This document shows, one piece after another, positions 7,904 to 17,848 of a stretch of DNA of 64,000 nucleotides. How positions within the stretch are numbered: the first letter of the stretch is position 1; every line of letters starts with the position of its first letter. A program made the position numbers and the translations under genes. The stretch covers positions 982,501-1,046,500 of the forward strand of contig NZ_CP026530.1 in the NCBI RefSeq assembly GCF_004006315.1, in the 5' to 3' direction. This stretch comes from Nautilia sp. PV-1. GTDB lineage: Bacteria; Campylobacterota; Campylobacteria; Campylobacterales; Nautiliaceae. Below the pieces are notes generated by a model. It had not been told where the DNA came from, did not search any database, and was given only the letters and a program-made list of their open reading frames with translations.

Positions 7904-8994
7904 AGATTATCCCTGCTGTCGTGAAATATAACAGATGTAGGATAAGCAAGTTCAAGTTTTGAATTTTTAATAATCTCCAGTACTTTATACAGCACGTCCT
8001 GTTTTACTTTCAGCCATTTCTCCCAGTCCACCGTAATTGAAAAGGCATAAACAAGTATATTCATAGAATAATCGTCAAATTCGTCAAGATATACCAAAAG
8101 TGTTTTTCTTACACCGTATTTGTCTTCAATGGAAAAAAGTGTGTTTTTCATCATTTTTTTTCTAAGCTGAAAAGCTATCTTTTTATCGGTAACGATTTGA
8201 GGATGATGTTCAAGCATCGTTCTGATTTCCTGAATAACTCTGTTTAGCTCTTTGGTATCGGTAGTGTATTTGATTTTAATCCAAAATTTTATACGTCTTC
8301 CGATTATTCTTCTTGACCAGTTTTTAATCCACTGATTAGCCAAAACGGAATTAGGAATCGTTATAAGGGAATTGTCAAACGTTCTTATCTGGGTTGCAGT
8401 CAGCCCTATTTCGGTAACGAACCCTTCAAAATCTTTAGTCTCAATCCAGTCTCCCTGGTGAAATGCGTCTTCACTTACCAGCCGGATAGAGTCAAAAAAA
8501 TTGCTCAGTGTATCTTTGGCGGCAAGACCTACGATTACACCGCCGATACCCAAGGAAGTGACTATTGCTGTAAGATTAACACCCAAATGAGACAGAATCA
8601 TTACGAAAACCACAATAACAAGCAACACTTTCGTAAGGTTTATTACAAGCAAAAACAGCTCCCGCCTAACATTGGCTTTTTGGGCAAGCTTTATAGAAAT
8701 AATCGTATATACGATGTATTTAAATACTTCGTAAAAAGCCCATGCAATCAGAAAAAGATTAATATAAAAAGCGGCATTTTCATAAGCAATGTTAAATTTT
8801 TTAAGCCAAAACGTCAAAACATTAAAATTTAAAAGCACTAACAGAGGAATACCGATCTTATTTACGCGGGAATAAAAAAGCCGGAAAGAAAGTTTTTTTC
8901 TGTTTTTAAAAAGAAAAATTTTCAGTTTTTTACTTAACACCGGATACATAAAATCCAATAATAATACAAAAACCGTAAGTATTATTTCCTTCAT
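7891..8994 (-). CDS. Mechanosensitive ion channel, MscS family
   Basis: A 367-residue inner-membrane channel. There are several hydrophobic helices in residues 1-150. The pore-lining TM3 region with Gly/Ala packing is GVNLTAIVTSLGIGGVIVGLAAKDTLSNFFDS, and a cytoplasmic beta domain follows (GDWIETKDFEGFVTEIGLTATQIRTFDNSLITIPNS). The family protects cells against osmotic downshock. The start is the ATG at 8994, with AAGGAT seven bases upstream, rather than an upstream in-frame codon at 9009. It is divergent from aspS and overlaps the CHAD gene. Confidence 0.9.
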   Translation of the reverse strand: MKEIILTVFVLLLDFMYPVLSKKLKIFLFKNRKKLSFRLFYSRVNKIGIPLLVLLNFNVLTFWLKKFNIAYENAAFYINLFLIAWAFYEVFKYIVYTIISIKLAQKANVRRELFLLVINLTKVLLVIVVFVMILSHLGVNLTAIVTSLGIGGVIVGLAAKDTLSNFFDSIRLVSEDAFHQGDWIETKDFEGFVTEIGLTATQIRTFDNSLITIPNSVLANQWIKNWSRRIIGRRIKFWIKIKYTTDTKELNRVIQEIRTMLEHHPQIVTDKKIAFQLRKKMMKNTLFSIEDKYGVRKTLLVYLDEFDDYSMNILVYAFSITVDWEKWLKVKQDVLYKVLEIIKNSKLELAYPTSVIFHDSRDNLWKE

Positions 8995-9055
8995 TTTTAT
9001 CCTTTGCAAAAATTATAGCACATTTTGGTATAATTGCGCCTAAAAAAGGAATTTA

Positions 9056-10822
9056 ATGAGAACTCATTATTGCGCCGAAGTTAATGAAAACCTTGTTGGT
9101 CAGAAAGTTGAGCTTGTAGGATGGGTAAACTCTCACAGGGACCACGGTGGAGTTATATTCATCGACCTTAGAGACAAAAGCGGGATTGTACAGGTGGTAG
9201 CAGATCCGGCAGACAGTACAAAAGCACACAAAGTTGCGGAAGAGATTAAAGACGAATATGTTTTAAAAGTAAAAGGACTGGTTAGATTAAGAGGCGAAGG
9301 CCTTGAAAACCCTAAACTGAAAACAGGAAAAATCGAAGTGGTAGCCGAAGAAATTATCATAGAAAACAAAAGCGAAGTTTTACCTTTCCAAATCGGTGAC
9401 AAAAGCGTAAACGAAGAGCTTAGACTTAAATACAGATATTTAGACCTGAGAGACCCGAACAGTTTAAATACTTTCATTTTAAGAAGCAAAGTCACAAAAG
9501 CAATAAGAGACTATTTTGATTCAAACGGATTTATAGACGTCGAAACACCTATTCTTACTAAATCCACTCCTGAAGGTGCAAGGGATTATCTGGTACCGAG
9601 CAGAATCCATCCGGGCGAATTTTACGCACTTCCTCAGTCTCCTCAGCTTTTTAAACAGATTTTAATGGTTGCGGGATTTGACAGATATTACCAAATCGCG
9701 AAATGTTTCAGGGATGAAGACCTCAGAGCAGACAGACAGCCTGAATTTACACAGGTGGACGTTGAGATGAGCTTTGTTGAAGAAGATGACGTAATCGCAG
9801 CAATCGAAGGTATGATTAAAGAAGCTTTCAAAGTGGCAGGCGTTGAGGTGTCTCTTCCGATTCCGAGAATGACTTACGCCGAAGCTATGGAGAAATACGG
9901 AAGCGACAAACCTGATTTAAGATTCGACCTTCCTATGGTAGACGTAATAGACGAATTTATCGATTCAAACAACGAAATTTTCAGCACTATTGCTAAAGAT
10001 AAGAAAAATAACAGATTTAAAGCGCTTAAAGTTCCGGGCGGAGATAATTTCTACAGCAGAAAAATGCTAAAAGAACTTGAAAACTATGTCAGAAAATTCG
10101 GCGCAAAAGGTCTTGCATACATTCAGGTAAAAGAAGAAGGGCTTAAAGGTCCTATCGTTAAATTTATGAGCGAAGAATCTCTAAACAAAATGATAGACAA
10201 ACTAAAACCTGAAACAGGTGACATTATATTCTTCGGTGCAGGTGATAAGAAAACAGTTCTCGATTACATGGGAAGACTGAGAGTAAGAATAGCAAACGAC
10301 ATGGGATTAATCGATGAAAATGAATATAAATTTACATGGGTTGTAGATTTCCCTATGTTCGAAAAAGATGATAACGGCAACCCTACTCCGCTTCACCATC
10401 CGTTTACTATGCCGGATATGGATACATGGGATGAAGAAGATTTCGAAAATATCCAGTCTATTGCATACGACCTTGTTCTTAACGGTTATGAAATCGGAGG
10501 GGGAAGTATCAGGATCCATAAAGAGGAAATTCAGGAAAAAGTATTCAAAATGCTTGGAATTGATGAAATGGAAGCTCGTGAAAAATTCGGCTTCCTGCTT
10601 GATGCACTTAAATTCGGTGCACCTCCTCACGGAGGTTTTGCTTTAGGGCTTGACAGGGTTATTATGCTTATGACAAAAACTGACAACATCAGAGACGTAA
10701 TAGCATTCCCTAAAACACAAAAAGCACAGTGTCTTTTAACAGGTGCTCCCGGTGAAGTCGACAAAACACAGCTTAAAGAACTTCATATCAGAGTAAAAAA
10801 ACCAAAAGCGGAAAATGAATAA
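9056..10822 (+). CDS. aspS: Aspartyl-tRNA synthetase
   Basis: A 588-residue class IIb synthetase of the bacterial type. An N-terminal OB fold binds the anticodon ([26 protein letters not shown]). Motif 2 is [18 protein letters not shown]. An inserted GAD domain is present (roughly 290-420), and motif 3 is [13 protein letters not shown]. In Campylobacterota this enzyme is usually non-discriminating and also makes Asp-tRNA(Asn) for amidation; that is family knowledge. A promoter -10 TATAAT lies at 9029-9034. The 3' end overlaps feoA by 8 bases. Confidence 0.95.
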   Translation: MRTHYCAEVNENLVGQKVELVGWVNSHRDHGGVIFIDLRDKSGIVQVVADPADSTKAHKVAEEIKDEYVLKVKGLVRLRGEGLENPKLKTGKIEVVAEEIIIENKSEVLPFQIGDKSVNEELRLKYRYLDLRDPNSLNTFILRSKVTKAIRDYFDSNGFIDVETPILTKSTPEGARDYLVPSRIHPGEFYALPQSPQLFKQILMVAGFDRYYQIAKCFRDEDLRADRQPEFTQVDVEMSFVEEDDVIAAIEGMIKEAFKVAGVEVSLPIPRMTYAEAMEKYGSDKPDLRFDLPMVDVIDEFIDSNNEIFSTIAKDKKNNRFKALKVPGGDNFYSRKMLKELENYVRKFGAKGLAYIQVKEEGLKGPIVKFMSEESLNKMIDKLKPETGDIIFFGAGDKKTVLDYMGRLRVRIANDMGLIDENEYKFTWVVDFPMFEKDDNGNPTPLHHPFTMPDMDTWDEEDFENIQSIAYDLVLNGYEIGGGSIRIHKEEIQEKVFKMLGIDEMEAREKFGFLLDALKFGAPPHGGFALGLDRVIMLMTKTDNIRDVIAFPKTQKAQCLLTGAPGEVDKTQLKELHIRVKKPKAENE

Positions 10823-11084
10823 AAAAATAAGCGAAGTTACAAATTTAACTCTGGCAAATTTAAAAAAAGGTGACGTGTTTAAAATAGTAGGATTCGATAA
10901 ATCATGCGGTAATTTTAAACACAGACTCAGCGACCTGGGAATCAGTAAAGGTCAAATAGGGCAGATAATAAACAAATCTCTTTTCGGCCCTATTGAAGTT
11001 GATATAGAAGGAAGAAAACTGGCTCTCGGACGCGGAATGACCAAAAAAATTTATGTTAAAAAATTTGAATGTCCGATATTGTGA
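10815..11084 (+). CDS. FeoA domain protein
   Basis: An 89-residue small SH3-like protein. The core ([11 protein letters not shown], then [17 protein letters not shown] and [24 protein letters not shown]) matches the FeoA domain, which modulates the FeoB ferrous iron transporter. No feoB is in the window. Translation is coupled to aspS through an 8-base overlap (GAAAATGAATAA region). The stop codon at 11082 is immediately followed by a heptad repeat array. Confidence 0.8.
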   Translation: MNKKISEVTNLTLANLKKGDVFKIVGFDKSCGNFKHRLSDLGISKGQIGQIINKSLFGPIEVDIEGRKLALGRGMTKKIYVKKFECPIL

Positions 11085-11152
11085 TTGTTGATGGTTGATA
11101 GTTAGTGGTTGAGAGTTGATATTTAGCGGTTAATGGCTGATGGCTGATGGTA
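11083..11152 (+). repeat. Heptanucleotide repeat, class C (GATGGTT), ten units
   Basis: Ten consecutive 7-mers in strict register: GATTGTT, GATGGTT, GATAGTT, AGTGGTT, GAGAGTT, GATATTT, AGCGGTT, AATGGCT, GATGGCT, GATGGTA. The first unit overlaps the feoA stop codon and the last runs into the adk -10 box. The array fills nearly the whole promoter region. Confidence 0.85.
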
Positions 11153-11156
11153 TAAT
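11151..11156 (+). promoter_or_regulatory. Promoter of adk (-10 box)
   Basis: TATAAT whose first two bases are the end of the tenth heptad unit, so the region upstream of this promoter is made of repeat. The AAAGGAGAG ribosome site follows at about 11172-11180. Confidence 0.6.
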
Positions 11157-11183
11157 ATAATAAAAAAAACAAAAGGAGAGATA

Positions 11184-11762
11184 ATGAAAAAACTGTTTTT
11201 AATAATCGGAGCACCTGGAAGCGGTAAAACTACTGATGCGGAACTTATAGCTGAAAGAAACGCTGATAAAATCGTTCACTATTCTACAGGTGATTTACTA
11301 AGAGCGGAAGTGGCAAGCGGCAGCGAACTAGGAAAAACAATAAAAAGCTATATTGACAACGGAAATCTCGTACCTCTTGAAATCGTAATCAACACAATTA
11401 AAAGCGCAATTGAAAAAGCGCCTAAAGATATCGTTTTAATAGACGGTTTCCCAAGAAGCGTTGAACAGATGAAAGCGCTTGACGAAATGCTTAAAAACTC
11501 TAAAGACATAGAACTTGTAAGCGTTATAGAAGTTGAAGTAAGCGAAGACGTTGCAAGAGAGAGAGTTTTAGGAAGAGCCAGAGGGGCTGACGACAATGTC
11601 GAAGTATTCAATAACAGAATGAAAGTGTTTTTAGAACCGTTAAAAGAAATCGAAGATTTCTATACGTCTCAAGGCAAACTTATTAAAATCAACGGTGAAA
11701 GAACCATTGAAGAAATAGTTGACGAAATGGAACAGGTAATAAAAGAAAAAGCCGGAATTTAA
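11184..11762 (+). CDS. adk: Adenylate kinase, short form
   Basis: A 192-residue enzyme interconverting ATP, ADP and AMP. P-loop GAPGSGKT at residues 9-16, AMP-binding blocks [10 protein letters not shown] and [10 protein letters not shown], and the LID-side arginines in [12 protein letters not shown]. It lacks the long Zn-type LID insert, as usual for Campylobacterota. Strong ribosome site AAAGGAGAG. Its TAATG end overlaps the start of the next gene by one base. Confidence 0.95.
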   Translation: MKKLFLIIGAPGSGKTTDAELIAERNADKIVHYSTGDLLRAEVASGSELGKTIKSYIDNGNLVPLEIVINTIKSAIEKAPKDIVLIDGFPRSVEQMKALDEMLKNSKDIELVSVIEVEVSEDVARERVLGRARGADDNVEVFNNRMKVFLEPLKEIEDFYTSQGKLIKINGERTIEEIVDEMEQVIKEKAGI

Positions 11763-12499
11763 TGAAAATTTTTCAGGTAATAATCGGTACCGAAATATTA
11801 AACGGCAGGAGAGAAGATAAACATTTCAAATTTTTAAGAGACGCCCTCTTACAAAGAGGCTATGAACTTTTTTCCTCTTTTACCGTAAAAGACGATCCCG
11901 ACCTGCTTGAAAATATTTTTTCTTTAATAAAAAAAACCTCTGATTCTATGCTTTTCTGCTATGGAGGCATAGGCGCAACGCCTGATGATTTTACCAGAAA
12001 AACTGCGGCAAAAATTTTTACAGACAATGAAATGGAATATAATAAAGATTTCGTTAATATCATTGACCAAAAATTTCCTAATGAAGACAATAGCAAAAAA
12101 TATCTTTTAGCATACTGGCCAAAAGATGCAAAACCTTTATGGAACAATCCTGTTAACGGATTTCCTGGTTTTAATATCAAAAACAGATATTTTTTTATGC
12201 CTGGATTTCCTCAAATGGCCCATCCTATGACAAAAGAAGCCATTGAAAAATTTTTACCAAAAAAAGAAATTAAGAAACGCTATACATTAATTGCTTATGC
12301 AAAAGAAAGCGAAATGCTTGATATTATGAAAAAAATCCCAAAAGAAGTAGAGTTTTCTACACTGCCGAAACTGGATTATACCAGTGAAATTTCATTTGCA
12401 GGAGAAAATGCAAAAGAAATTTATGAATGGTTTATGCTAAAATTAAAAGAAAACAACATCAAATACAAAGAGGCGACAAATGAAGATCAAACCAAATGA
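11762..12499 (+). CDS. Molybdopterin-binding (MoaB/CinA N-terminal-like) protein
   Basis: A 245-residue protein with the MPT-binding fold: IIGTEILNGRREDKHFKFL at the N-terminus, LFCYGGIGATPDDFTRKT (the GG.G.T.DD.T signature) and MPGFPQMAHPM. It resembles the N-terminal domain of CinA ('competence/damage-inducible protein A') without the C-terminal deamidase. The last part (roughly 185-245) is unlike MoaB. Function may be a nucleotide or cofactor pyrophosphatase, inferred from CinA-like proteins. Start overlaps adk, and its 3' end overlaps the next gene by 20 bases. Confidence 0.75.
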   Translation: MKIFQVIIGTEILNGRREDKHFKFLRDALLQRGYELFSSFTVKDDPDLLENIFSLIKKTSDSMLFCYGGIGATPDDFTRKTAAKIFTDNEMEYNKDFVNIIDQKFPNEDNSKKYLLAYWPKDAKPLWNNPVNGFPGFNIKNRYFFMPGFPQMAHPMTKEAIEKFLPKKEIKKRYTLIAYAKESEMLDIMKKIPKEVEFSTLPKLDYTSEISFAGENAKEIYEWFMLKLKENNIKYKEATNEDQTK

Positions 12500-13652
12500 T
12501 TATTTAAAAAAACTGACCTGTCTGTATGTTGAAGACGATGACAGTGTCAGAGAAAGTTTCTTGGTAATTTTAAATAAAATATTTAAAGAGGTTTATATAG
12601 CAAAAAACGGAAAAGAAGGGCTGGAATTATATAAAAAACACAATCCTGACATCATTCTGTCCGATATTAAAATGCCACAGATGGACGGACTTGAAATGGC
12701 TAAAGAAATAAAATCAATAAACCCTGACGCATATATAATATTACTGACGGCATTCACCGATATAGAGTTTTTAAAACAGGCTATCGATTTAGGCGTTGAA
12801 GGATATATCACAAAGCCTGTAGATAAAAAAAAGCTGTATCAAAAACTAAACTTTTTAGCTGAAATTATTAAACATAAAAAAGAAGCGGAAGAAAATCTGC
12901 AGCTTTTGAATAAAATCTTTGAAGAACAGACTGATGCCGTTATACTCGCAAAAGACAATGACATTAAATTAAAAAACTCTACTTTTATCAATGAATTCGG
13001 AGATTATAAAACCCTTGACGATCTGGAAGAAAATTTAAAAATTGATCTTATATTTGACGAAAAACCCTCAATTGTAAATATTGAACTCGATAATAAAGTC
13101 AAAACCTACGAAATTTCTTATAAAAACGCCGATAAAAACCATAAAATCATTACATTCAAAAACATTTCAGAAATAAACAAAAAAATATATACAGACGAAC
13201 TTACAAAAGCATATAACAGAAAATATCTAAAAGAGCTTCTTCCGAAACTTATAAATAAAAAAGTCTGTTTTATTATACTTGATATTGACAATTTTAAACA
13301 GATAAACGATAAAAACGGCCATTTGGTTGGTGATATCGTTTTACAGATTTTAGCTGAAATCATAAAAGAAAATCTAAGAAAAGACGACATTTTCATCAGA
13401 TGGGGAGGTGAAGAGTTTTTAATAATACCAAACAACGTTGAAGACATTAATACTGCAGAAAAAATTGCTGAAAACTTAAGAGAAAAAATAGAACACAGCA
13501 ATTTTATGGAAGTTGATAAAGTTACCTGCAGTTTTGGAGTTTCATGCAAACAGATCTCTTCTCAGGATGACATAAAGTCACTGTTCAAAAAAGCGGACAG
13601 CGCTTTGTATCTTGCTAAACAGCACGGAAAAAATCAAGTAAAGGTTATTTAA
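12480..13652 (+). CDS. Response regulator with diguanylate cyclase output
   Basis: A 390-residue cytoplasmic protein. REC domain (1-125) with acidic pocket D19-D21 and phospho-acceptor D62 (SDIKMPQMDG), conserved Thr/Lys downstream. A PAS-like linker (about 140-230) follows. The GGDEF domain has active site GGEEF at 309-313 and inhibitory I-site RKDD at 300-303. It is therefore predicted to make cyclic di-GMP on phosphorylation, with product feedback. No cognate histidine kinase is in the window. The next gene starts on its stop codon. Confidence 0.92.
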   Translation: MKIKPNDYLKKLTCLYVEDDDSVRESFLVILNKIFKEVYIAKNGKEGLELYKKHNPDIILSDIKMPQMDGLEMAKEIKSINPDAYIILLTAFTDIEFLKQAIDLGVEGYITKPVDKKKLYQKLNFLAEIIKHKKEAEENLQLLNKIFEEQTDAVILAKDNDIKLKNSTFINEFGDYKTLDDLEENLKIDLIFDEKPSIVNIELDNKVKTYEISYKNADKNHKIITFKNISEINKKIYTDELTKAYNRKYLKELLPKLINKKVCFIILDIDNFKQINDKNGHLVGDIVLQILAEIIKENLRKDDIFIRWGGEEFLIIPNNVEDINTAEKIAENLREKIEHSNFMEVDKVTCSFGVSCKQISSQDDIKSLFKKADSALYLAKQHGKNQVKVI

Positions 13653-14107
13653 TGATATATTACACATTAATTGCAGTAAGCATAATAATTACGGCTTTTG
13701 CAATATATAATTTAGTTAAAATTTCTAAAATTGAAAAAAATATGAATAATTATCTATTCGCAATTACAAGCGAAAGAGGATACTATATTGGTGCGGTGCT
13801 GTTTTCACTGGCCTTAATGGTAATCACTGCTTTTCAAGCAGTCCCGTATGTTTTTGATATAAGAGTATTTAGTATCGTATTCTTTTTCTTTTCAATGTTT
13901 TTGCTCTCTTTATCACATCTGATATATCACAATGCAGTCATAAAAAAATGCAGTGATTACAAAGAGTTTTTCAAAGATTTTGAAATAAATTTCGATAATA
14001 AGTGTGAAAAACTTATGCTAAAACACATCTACTCTAAAGAAAAAGATATAGAAAAAATGAAAGATATCTTTAAAAGAAACAGGCATTTATGCAAGGAAAA
14101 AAAATAA
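13652..14107 (+). CDS. Small membrane protein of unknown function
   Basis: A 151-residue protein that I do not recognise. It has hydrophobic helices at about 2-20, 48-68 and 75-95, then a charged cytoplasmic tail (KKCSDYKEFFKDF, ending in a Lys-rich segment). The TAATG junction with the diguanylate cyclase implies coupled translation, so a link to c-di-GMP signalling is possible but only contextual. A hairpin with T run follows at 14127. Confidence 0.6.
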   Translation: MIYYTLIAVSIIITAFAIYNLVKISKIEKNMNNYLFAITSERGYYIGAVLFSLALMVITAFQAVPYVFDIRVFSIVFFFFSMFLLSLSHLIYHNAVIKKCSDYKEFFKDFEINFDNKCEKLMLKHIYSKEKDIEKMKDIFKRNRHLCKEKK

Positions 14108-14126
14108 ACTTGATTTTTCTTTTTTG

Positions 14127-14151
14127 CATTCATTATAAAAATGAATGTTTT
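14127..14151 (+). terminator. Possible terminator after the membrane protein gene
   Basis: CATTCATT (14127-14134) pairs perfectly with AATGAATG (14140-14147) around ATAAA, followed by TTTT. The stem is AT-rich, so strength is uncertain. The 190-base gap to mfrE otherwise holds one copy of the 13-bp element and a second hairpin. Confidence 0.45.
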
Positions 14152-14228
14152 AATATAATATAAATATTAATTTAAACTAATTAAAAAAACATTATAAATC
14201 AACAATCATATACACATATATAGCATAT

Positions 14229-14241
14229 AGTGAGAGACACT
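14229..14241 (-). repeat. 13-bp dispersed element, inverted copy with one mismatch
   Basis: The plus strand reads AGTGAGAGACACT; the minus strand is AGTGTCTCTCACT, one base from the element at 3074, 3337 and 41154. Flanks (TA before, AT after on the minus strand) also match the copy at 41154. Confidence 0.55.
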
Positions 14242-14271
14242 TAATAAATGTATTAAAACGAATTATAAACA

Positions 14272-14299
14272 AGGAGAAAAATTTTCTCCTCTTATTTTT
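14272..14299. terminator. Possible bidirectional terminator in convergent gap
   Basis: AGGAGAAAA and TTTTCTCCT form a hairpin (14272-14290). T-rich sequence follows on the plus strand (CTTATTTTT) and moderately on the minus strand. It sits just beyond the stop of the fumarate reductase operon. Confidence 0.45.
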
Positions 14300-15161
14300 A
14301 AACCTCAACAGGCGTTACGTGATGATGTAATCCCAGTTCTTTAGGCTCTATTCCAAAAGCAAGCCCTATAAGCTGCGGCAAATGCAGCACAGGCATATTA
14401 AATTCTTTATTGGCTTCTTTTGCAGCCGCTTTTTGTTTTACGTCAAGATTTAAGTGACATAAAGGACATGGAGTCACCATCATTTCGGCACCGCTTTCGC
14501 TAGCGTCTATTAAAGCGCTTGCAGTGAGTTTTTCGCTCACAGGAGTGTTTTGCAAATCAACGTGAAAACCGCAGCATTTTGTTTTCATCGCATAATCCAC
14601 AGGTTCTCCCAGCAATACTTTTATCAGACTTTCAATTGCATTCGGTTTAAACGGATTTTCATTTAAATTTGCCCCGTCATGCGTTTTCGAAGGTCTTATA
14701 ATATGACATCCGTAAAAAGGGGCAACTTTTAAATTAAGAGGTTTTTTCACATGTTTTGAAATTTCTTCAAGACCCACATCTTCCAGAATCGCATATAAAA
14801 AATGCTGAATTTTTGATTCACCGGTATATTTGTATCCTACTTCCGCAAGTTTTTCATTAACTTTGGCTTTAACTTCTTCATCACTGTCAAGTTTTTGTTT
14901 AGTGTTTTCAAGCATTAGCTGACATGTATTACAAAGCGTCACGAGTTTAAGCCCTCTTTTTTCCGCAAGGCAGATGTTTCTGGCATTAAGAACAAGTGAT
15001 AAAAATTCGTCAAAATCCTGAAGATGGCTGGCTCCGCAGCAGCTGGCTTCATTTAATATTTCTATTTCTATACCAAGTACTTTTGCAACGGCAAGTGTGG
15101 ATTTTAAAAGTTCCGGTGTCGATTCTTTTGCCGTACATCCCGTATATAGTGCATATTTCAT
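14298..15161 (-). CDS. Fumarate reductase/succinate dehydrogenase subunit E (HdrB-like)
   Basis: A 287-residue protein with two cysteine-rich CCG domains. The first has YTGC near residue 9, EASCCGA and CNTCQ; the second has FYGCH, TKCCGFH and CPLCH. This is the heterodisulfide-reductase-B-like anchor of E-type succinate dehydrogenases and the MfrE subunit of methylmenaquinol:fumarate reductases. It binds a non-cubane or 4Fe-4S cluster and passes electrons between quinone or another donor and the B subunit. No membrane helix is seen. It is the last gene of the A-B-E set, directly after the iron-sulphur subunit. Confidence 0.85.
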   Translation of the reverse strand: MKYALYTGCTAKESTPELLKSTLAVAKVLGIEIEILNEASCCGASHLQDFDEFLSLVLNARNICLAEKRGLKLVTLCNTCQLMLENTKQKLDSDEEVKAKVNEKLAEVGYKYTGESKIQHFLYAILEDVGLEEISKHVKKPLNLKVAPFYGCHIIRPSKTHDGANLNENPFKPNAIESLIKVLLGEPVDYAMKTKCCGFHVDLQNTPVSEKLTASALIDASESGAEMMVTPCPLCHLNLDVKQKAAAKEANKEFNMPVLHLPQLIGLAFGIEPKELGLHHHVTPVEV

Positions 15162-15162
15162 A

Positions 15163-16131
15163 TTAATCCTTTAACTCGTGAGTTTGAGATATTTCGATAA
15201 GTTTTTGTATCTCATCAAGACCTTCGCTTTTCGGCATCTGCCAAGGCAGTTTGATTTTGCCTTTCATGAACATTGAAATTGCTTCAGGCATATGACGCAC
15301 AACATTTGCACCCTCGCTGTAAAGTACAAGCATTCCCTCATCGAGAATTCCGTGTTTTTTAATAGAATGTACAAATCCTTCGGCATGTTTGGTAGCAACG
15401 TTTCTTTTAGCCACTCCCTCTTCAAATACCTGGTTATGAAGATGTGTGATTTTCGTAAACGGATCGACTCCTTTAGGACACACTTCTATACATCCCTGGC
15501 ATTTTACGCAGTCCCATATTCCGATTCCGAGTTTATCTACAAGTTCAAGTCTTTCTTTTTTAGCCTGATCTCTTACATCAGCCGTAAATCTGTATGTTTT
15601 TGCAAGAGCCTGAGGACCTAAGAAATCTTTATTAGCCCTGATACTTTCACATGTATAATAACAGCATCCGCATGCAATACAGTAATCCGCCTCTTCAATT
15701 AACTCTAAAAGAGCCGGTTTTATAAGATTTTCACTTTCAGGATGCTCGTCAATTTCTGCTATCAGATACGGTTTTACTTTTGCGTTTTTATCCCAGAAAT
15801 CTTTTTTATCTATCACAAGGTCTTTTATTACTTTTTCTTTGTTTTTGGTTAACGGTTCTACAATTAAAGTGCTGCCGAACATTTCAACGGCTTCTTTTAT
15901 ACTTGTTTTACACGCAAGAACGTTTTTACCGTTGAGTTTAACGGCACAGCTTCCGCATATACCGTGTCTGCAGCTTCTTCTGTAGCTGAGGCTTCCGTCA
16001 ATTTCCCATTTTATCTGATTAAGAGCGTCAAGTAAAACTCCGTCGTCTTTCAGTTCAAGTTCATACTTTTCATAATGAGGTTTGTCATCTGTTTCCGGAT
16101 TATATCTATATACTTTAAACGTTACTTTCAT
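15163..16131 (-). CDS. Fumarate reductase/succinate dehydrogenase iron-sulphur subunit
   Basis: A 322-residue electron-transfer subunit. The N-terminal plant-type [2Fe-2S] ferredoxin domain has CRHGICGSCAVKLNGKNVLAC. Then come two C-terminal cluster motifs, CIACGCCYYTC and CVKCQGCIEVCPKG. It is longer than E. coli FrdB (244), with a C-terminal extension typical of E-type enzymes. It bridges the flavoprotein and the HdrB-like subunit. Spacing to neighbours is 9 and 1 bases. Confidence 0.92.
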   Translation of the reverse strand: MKVTFKVYRYNPETDDKPHYEKYELELKDDGVLLDALNQIKWEIDGSLSYRRSCRHGICGSCAVKLNGKNVLACKTSIKEAVEMFGSTLIVEPLTKNKEKVIKDLVIDKKDFWDKNAKVKPYLIAEIDEHPESENLIKPALLELIEEADYCIACGCCYYTCESIRANKDFLGPQALAKTYRFTADVRDQAKKERLELVDKLGIGIWDCVKCQGCIEVCPKGVDPFTKITHLHNQVFEEGVAKRNVATKHAEGFVHSIKKHGILDEGMLVLYSEGANVVRHMPEAISMFMKGKIKLPWQMPKSEGLDEIQKLIEISQTHELKD

Positions 16132-16140
16132 CTTTAATCC

Positions 16141-17847
16141 TTAATATTTTCTTTCTTGAGGCTCGAATTTAGTAATTTTTACTGGAGCGTATTCAACTTC
16201 AACCTCATCATCTTTTAAATATGCAAAAGTATGTTTTAAAAACTGTTCGTCGTCTCTCTTAGGATAATCTTCCCTGTAATGCGCTCCGCGAGATTCTTTT
16301 CTGTTAATGGCGCCTTCAACTATAAACATCGCATAATCAAGCATATGGCCAAGTTCTATTGCTTCTTGAAGATCCGTATTGTAAAGTTTGCCTTTGTCGT
16401 CTAGCTTGATATTTTTATATCTTTTTCTTAATTCTTTAAGTTTTTCTTTTGCTTCAAGCATTGTGGCTTCTTCTCTGAAAACACCTACTTTTGTGCTCAT
16501 GGTTTCCTGAAGCTCGTTTCTTATATGAGAAACTTTTTCTTCCCCGTTTGAATTTAAAAGCCCCTTAACTTCATTTAACATGGTTTCGGCTTCTTTTGCG
16601 TTTGCTTCTCTTAATTCAATTTTATCCAAATCGTTAAGAATAGACTGTCCCGTCCATCTTCCATAGAAAAGTGCTTCAAGAAGAGAGTTTGCTCCGAGTC
16701 TGTTTGCCCCGTGAACGCTTACACACGCACACTCACCCGCAGCATACAGACCTTCGGTAAGTTCTGTAGCAGATTTTTTAACGTGTCCGTTAATGTCGAC
16801 TGGAATTCCTCCCATAGAATAATGCGCCGTAGCCGCAATTAAAATCGGCTCTTTAACCATATCCCGTCCTAAAAACGTTAATGCCAAATCTCTTAATTCA
16901 GGCAGTCTTTCGTTGATTTTTTTCTCCCCTAAATGTGTTAGATCAAGATATACCGCAAAAGGGTCCTCTTTTGCACCTCTTCCTTCGATTATCTCTTTCA
17001 TAATCGCACGGCTTACCACGTCACGGGGAGCCAGTTCCATTTTTTCAGGAGCGTATTTTTCCATAAAACGCTCGCCTTTGGAGTTAAAAAGCCTTCCGCC
17101 TTCTCCTCTGGCCGCCTCACTCATCAAAATTCCGCTTCCGGCAAGCCCTGTCGGATGAAACTGTACGAATTCCATATCTTCAAGAGGAATACCGCGTCTG
17201 GCTAAAATTGACAGACCGTCTCCGGTATTCGCGTGAGCGTTTGAATTTACCTTAAACGCCCTTGCGTATCCTCCAGTTGCAAACATTACCGCTTTTGCGT
17301 TAAATACGGCGGGAGTCAGATCTCTTAAGTTATAAGCAACGACTCCGTACGCCTTTCCGTCTTCATATAACACATCGGCTACATACCATTCATCAAGCAT
17401 TAAAACATCTTCTCTCACACACTGCTCATACATGGTCTGTAAAAGAGTAAGTCCCGTTCTGTCTTTTGCAAAGCAAGCTCTCGGTCTGCTCTGCCCGCCA
17501 AACGGCCTTTGGGCTATTCTTCCGTCTTCGCGTCTGCTGAACACCGCACCCATTCTTTCAATCCATCTGATTGTCTCAGGCGCTTTTTCACACATAAGCT
17601 CAACCGCGTCCTGATCGGCAAGATAATCGCTACCTTTAACCGTATCGAATTTATGAAGTTCCACATCGTCATCATCCGCAAGCGCCGCGTTAATGCCGCC
17701 CTGCGCCGCACCGGAATGTGAACGCAGTGGATGAAGCTTGGTAAGCACGGTAACACTTTTACCGGCTTTAACGAGTTCTCTTGCAGCGGCAAGACCCGCA
17801 AGTCCCGCACCTACAATTACTACATCGCTTTTATATACTGCTACCAT
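16141..17847 (-). CDS. Fumarate reductase/succinate dehydrogenase flavoprotein
   Basis: The 568-residue catalytic subunit. FAD-binding GAGLAG lies at 13-18, and His43 in [10 protein letters not shown] is the expected covalent FAD attachment site. The substrate region has QFHPTGL, HYSMGGI and [15 protein letters not shown]. There is no twin-arginine leader, so it faces the cytoplasm, unlike the periplasmic MfrA of Wolinella. In a reductive-TCA organism it would reduce fumarate to succinate; the sequence alone cannot fix the direction. It starts one base after the GltD-like gene, with AAAGGAT upstream. Confidence 0.93.
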   Translation of the reverse strand: MVAVYKSDVVIVGAGLAGLAAARELVKAGKSVTVLTKLHPLRSHSGAAQGGINAALADDDDVELHKFDTVKGSDYLADQDAVELMCEKAPETIRWIERMGAVFSRREDGRIAQRPFGGQSRPRACFAKDRTGLTLLQTMYEQCVREDVLMLDEWYVADVLYEDGKAYGVVAYNLRDLTPAVFNAKAVMFATGGYARAFKVNSNAHANTGDGLSILARRGIPLEDMEFVQFHPTGLAGSGILMSEAARGEGGRLFNSKGERFMEKYAPEKMELAPRDVVSRAIMKEIIEGRGAKEDPFAVYLDLTHLGEKKINERLPELRDLALTFLGRDMVKEPILIAATAHYSMGGIPVDINGHVKKSATELTEGLYAAGECACVSVHGANRLGANSLLEALFYGRWTGQSILNDLDKIELREANAKEAETMLNEVKGLLNSNGEEKVSHIRNELQETMSTKVGVFREEATMLEAKEKLKELRKRYKNIKLDDKGKLYNTDLQEAIELGHMLDYAMFIVEGAINRKESRGAHYREDYPKRDDEQFLKHTFAYLKDDEVEVEYAPVKITKFEPQERKY

Positions 17848-17848
17848 A

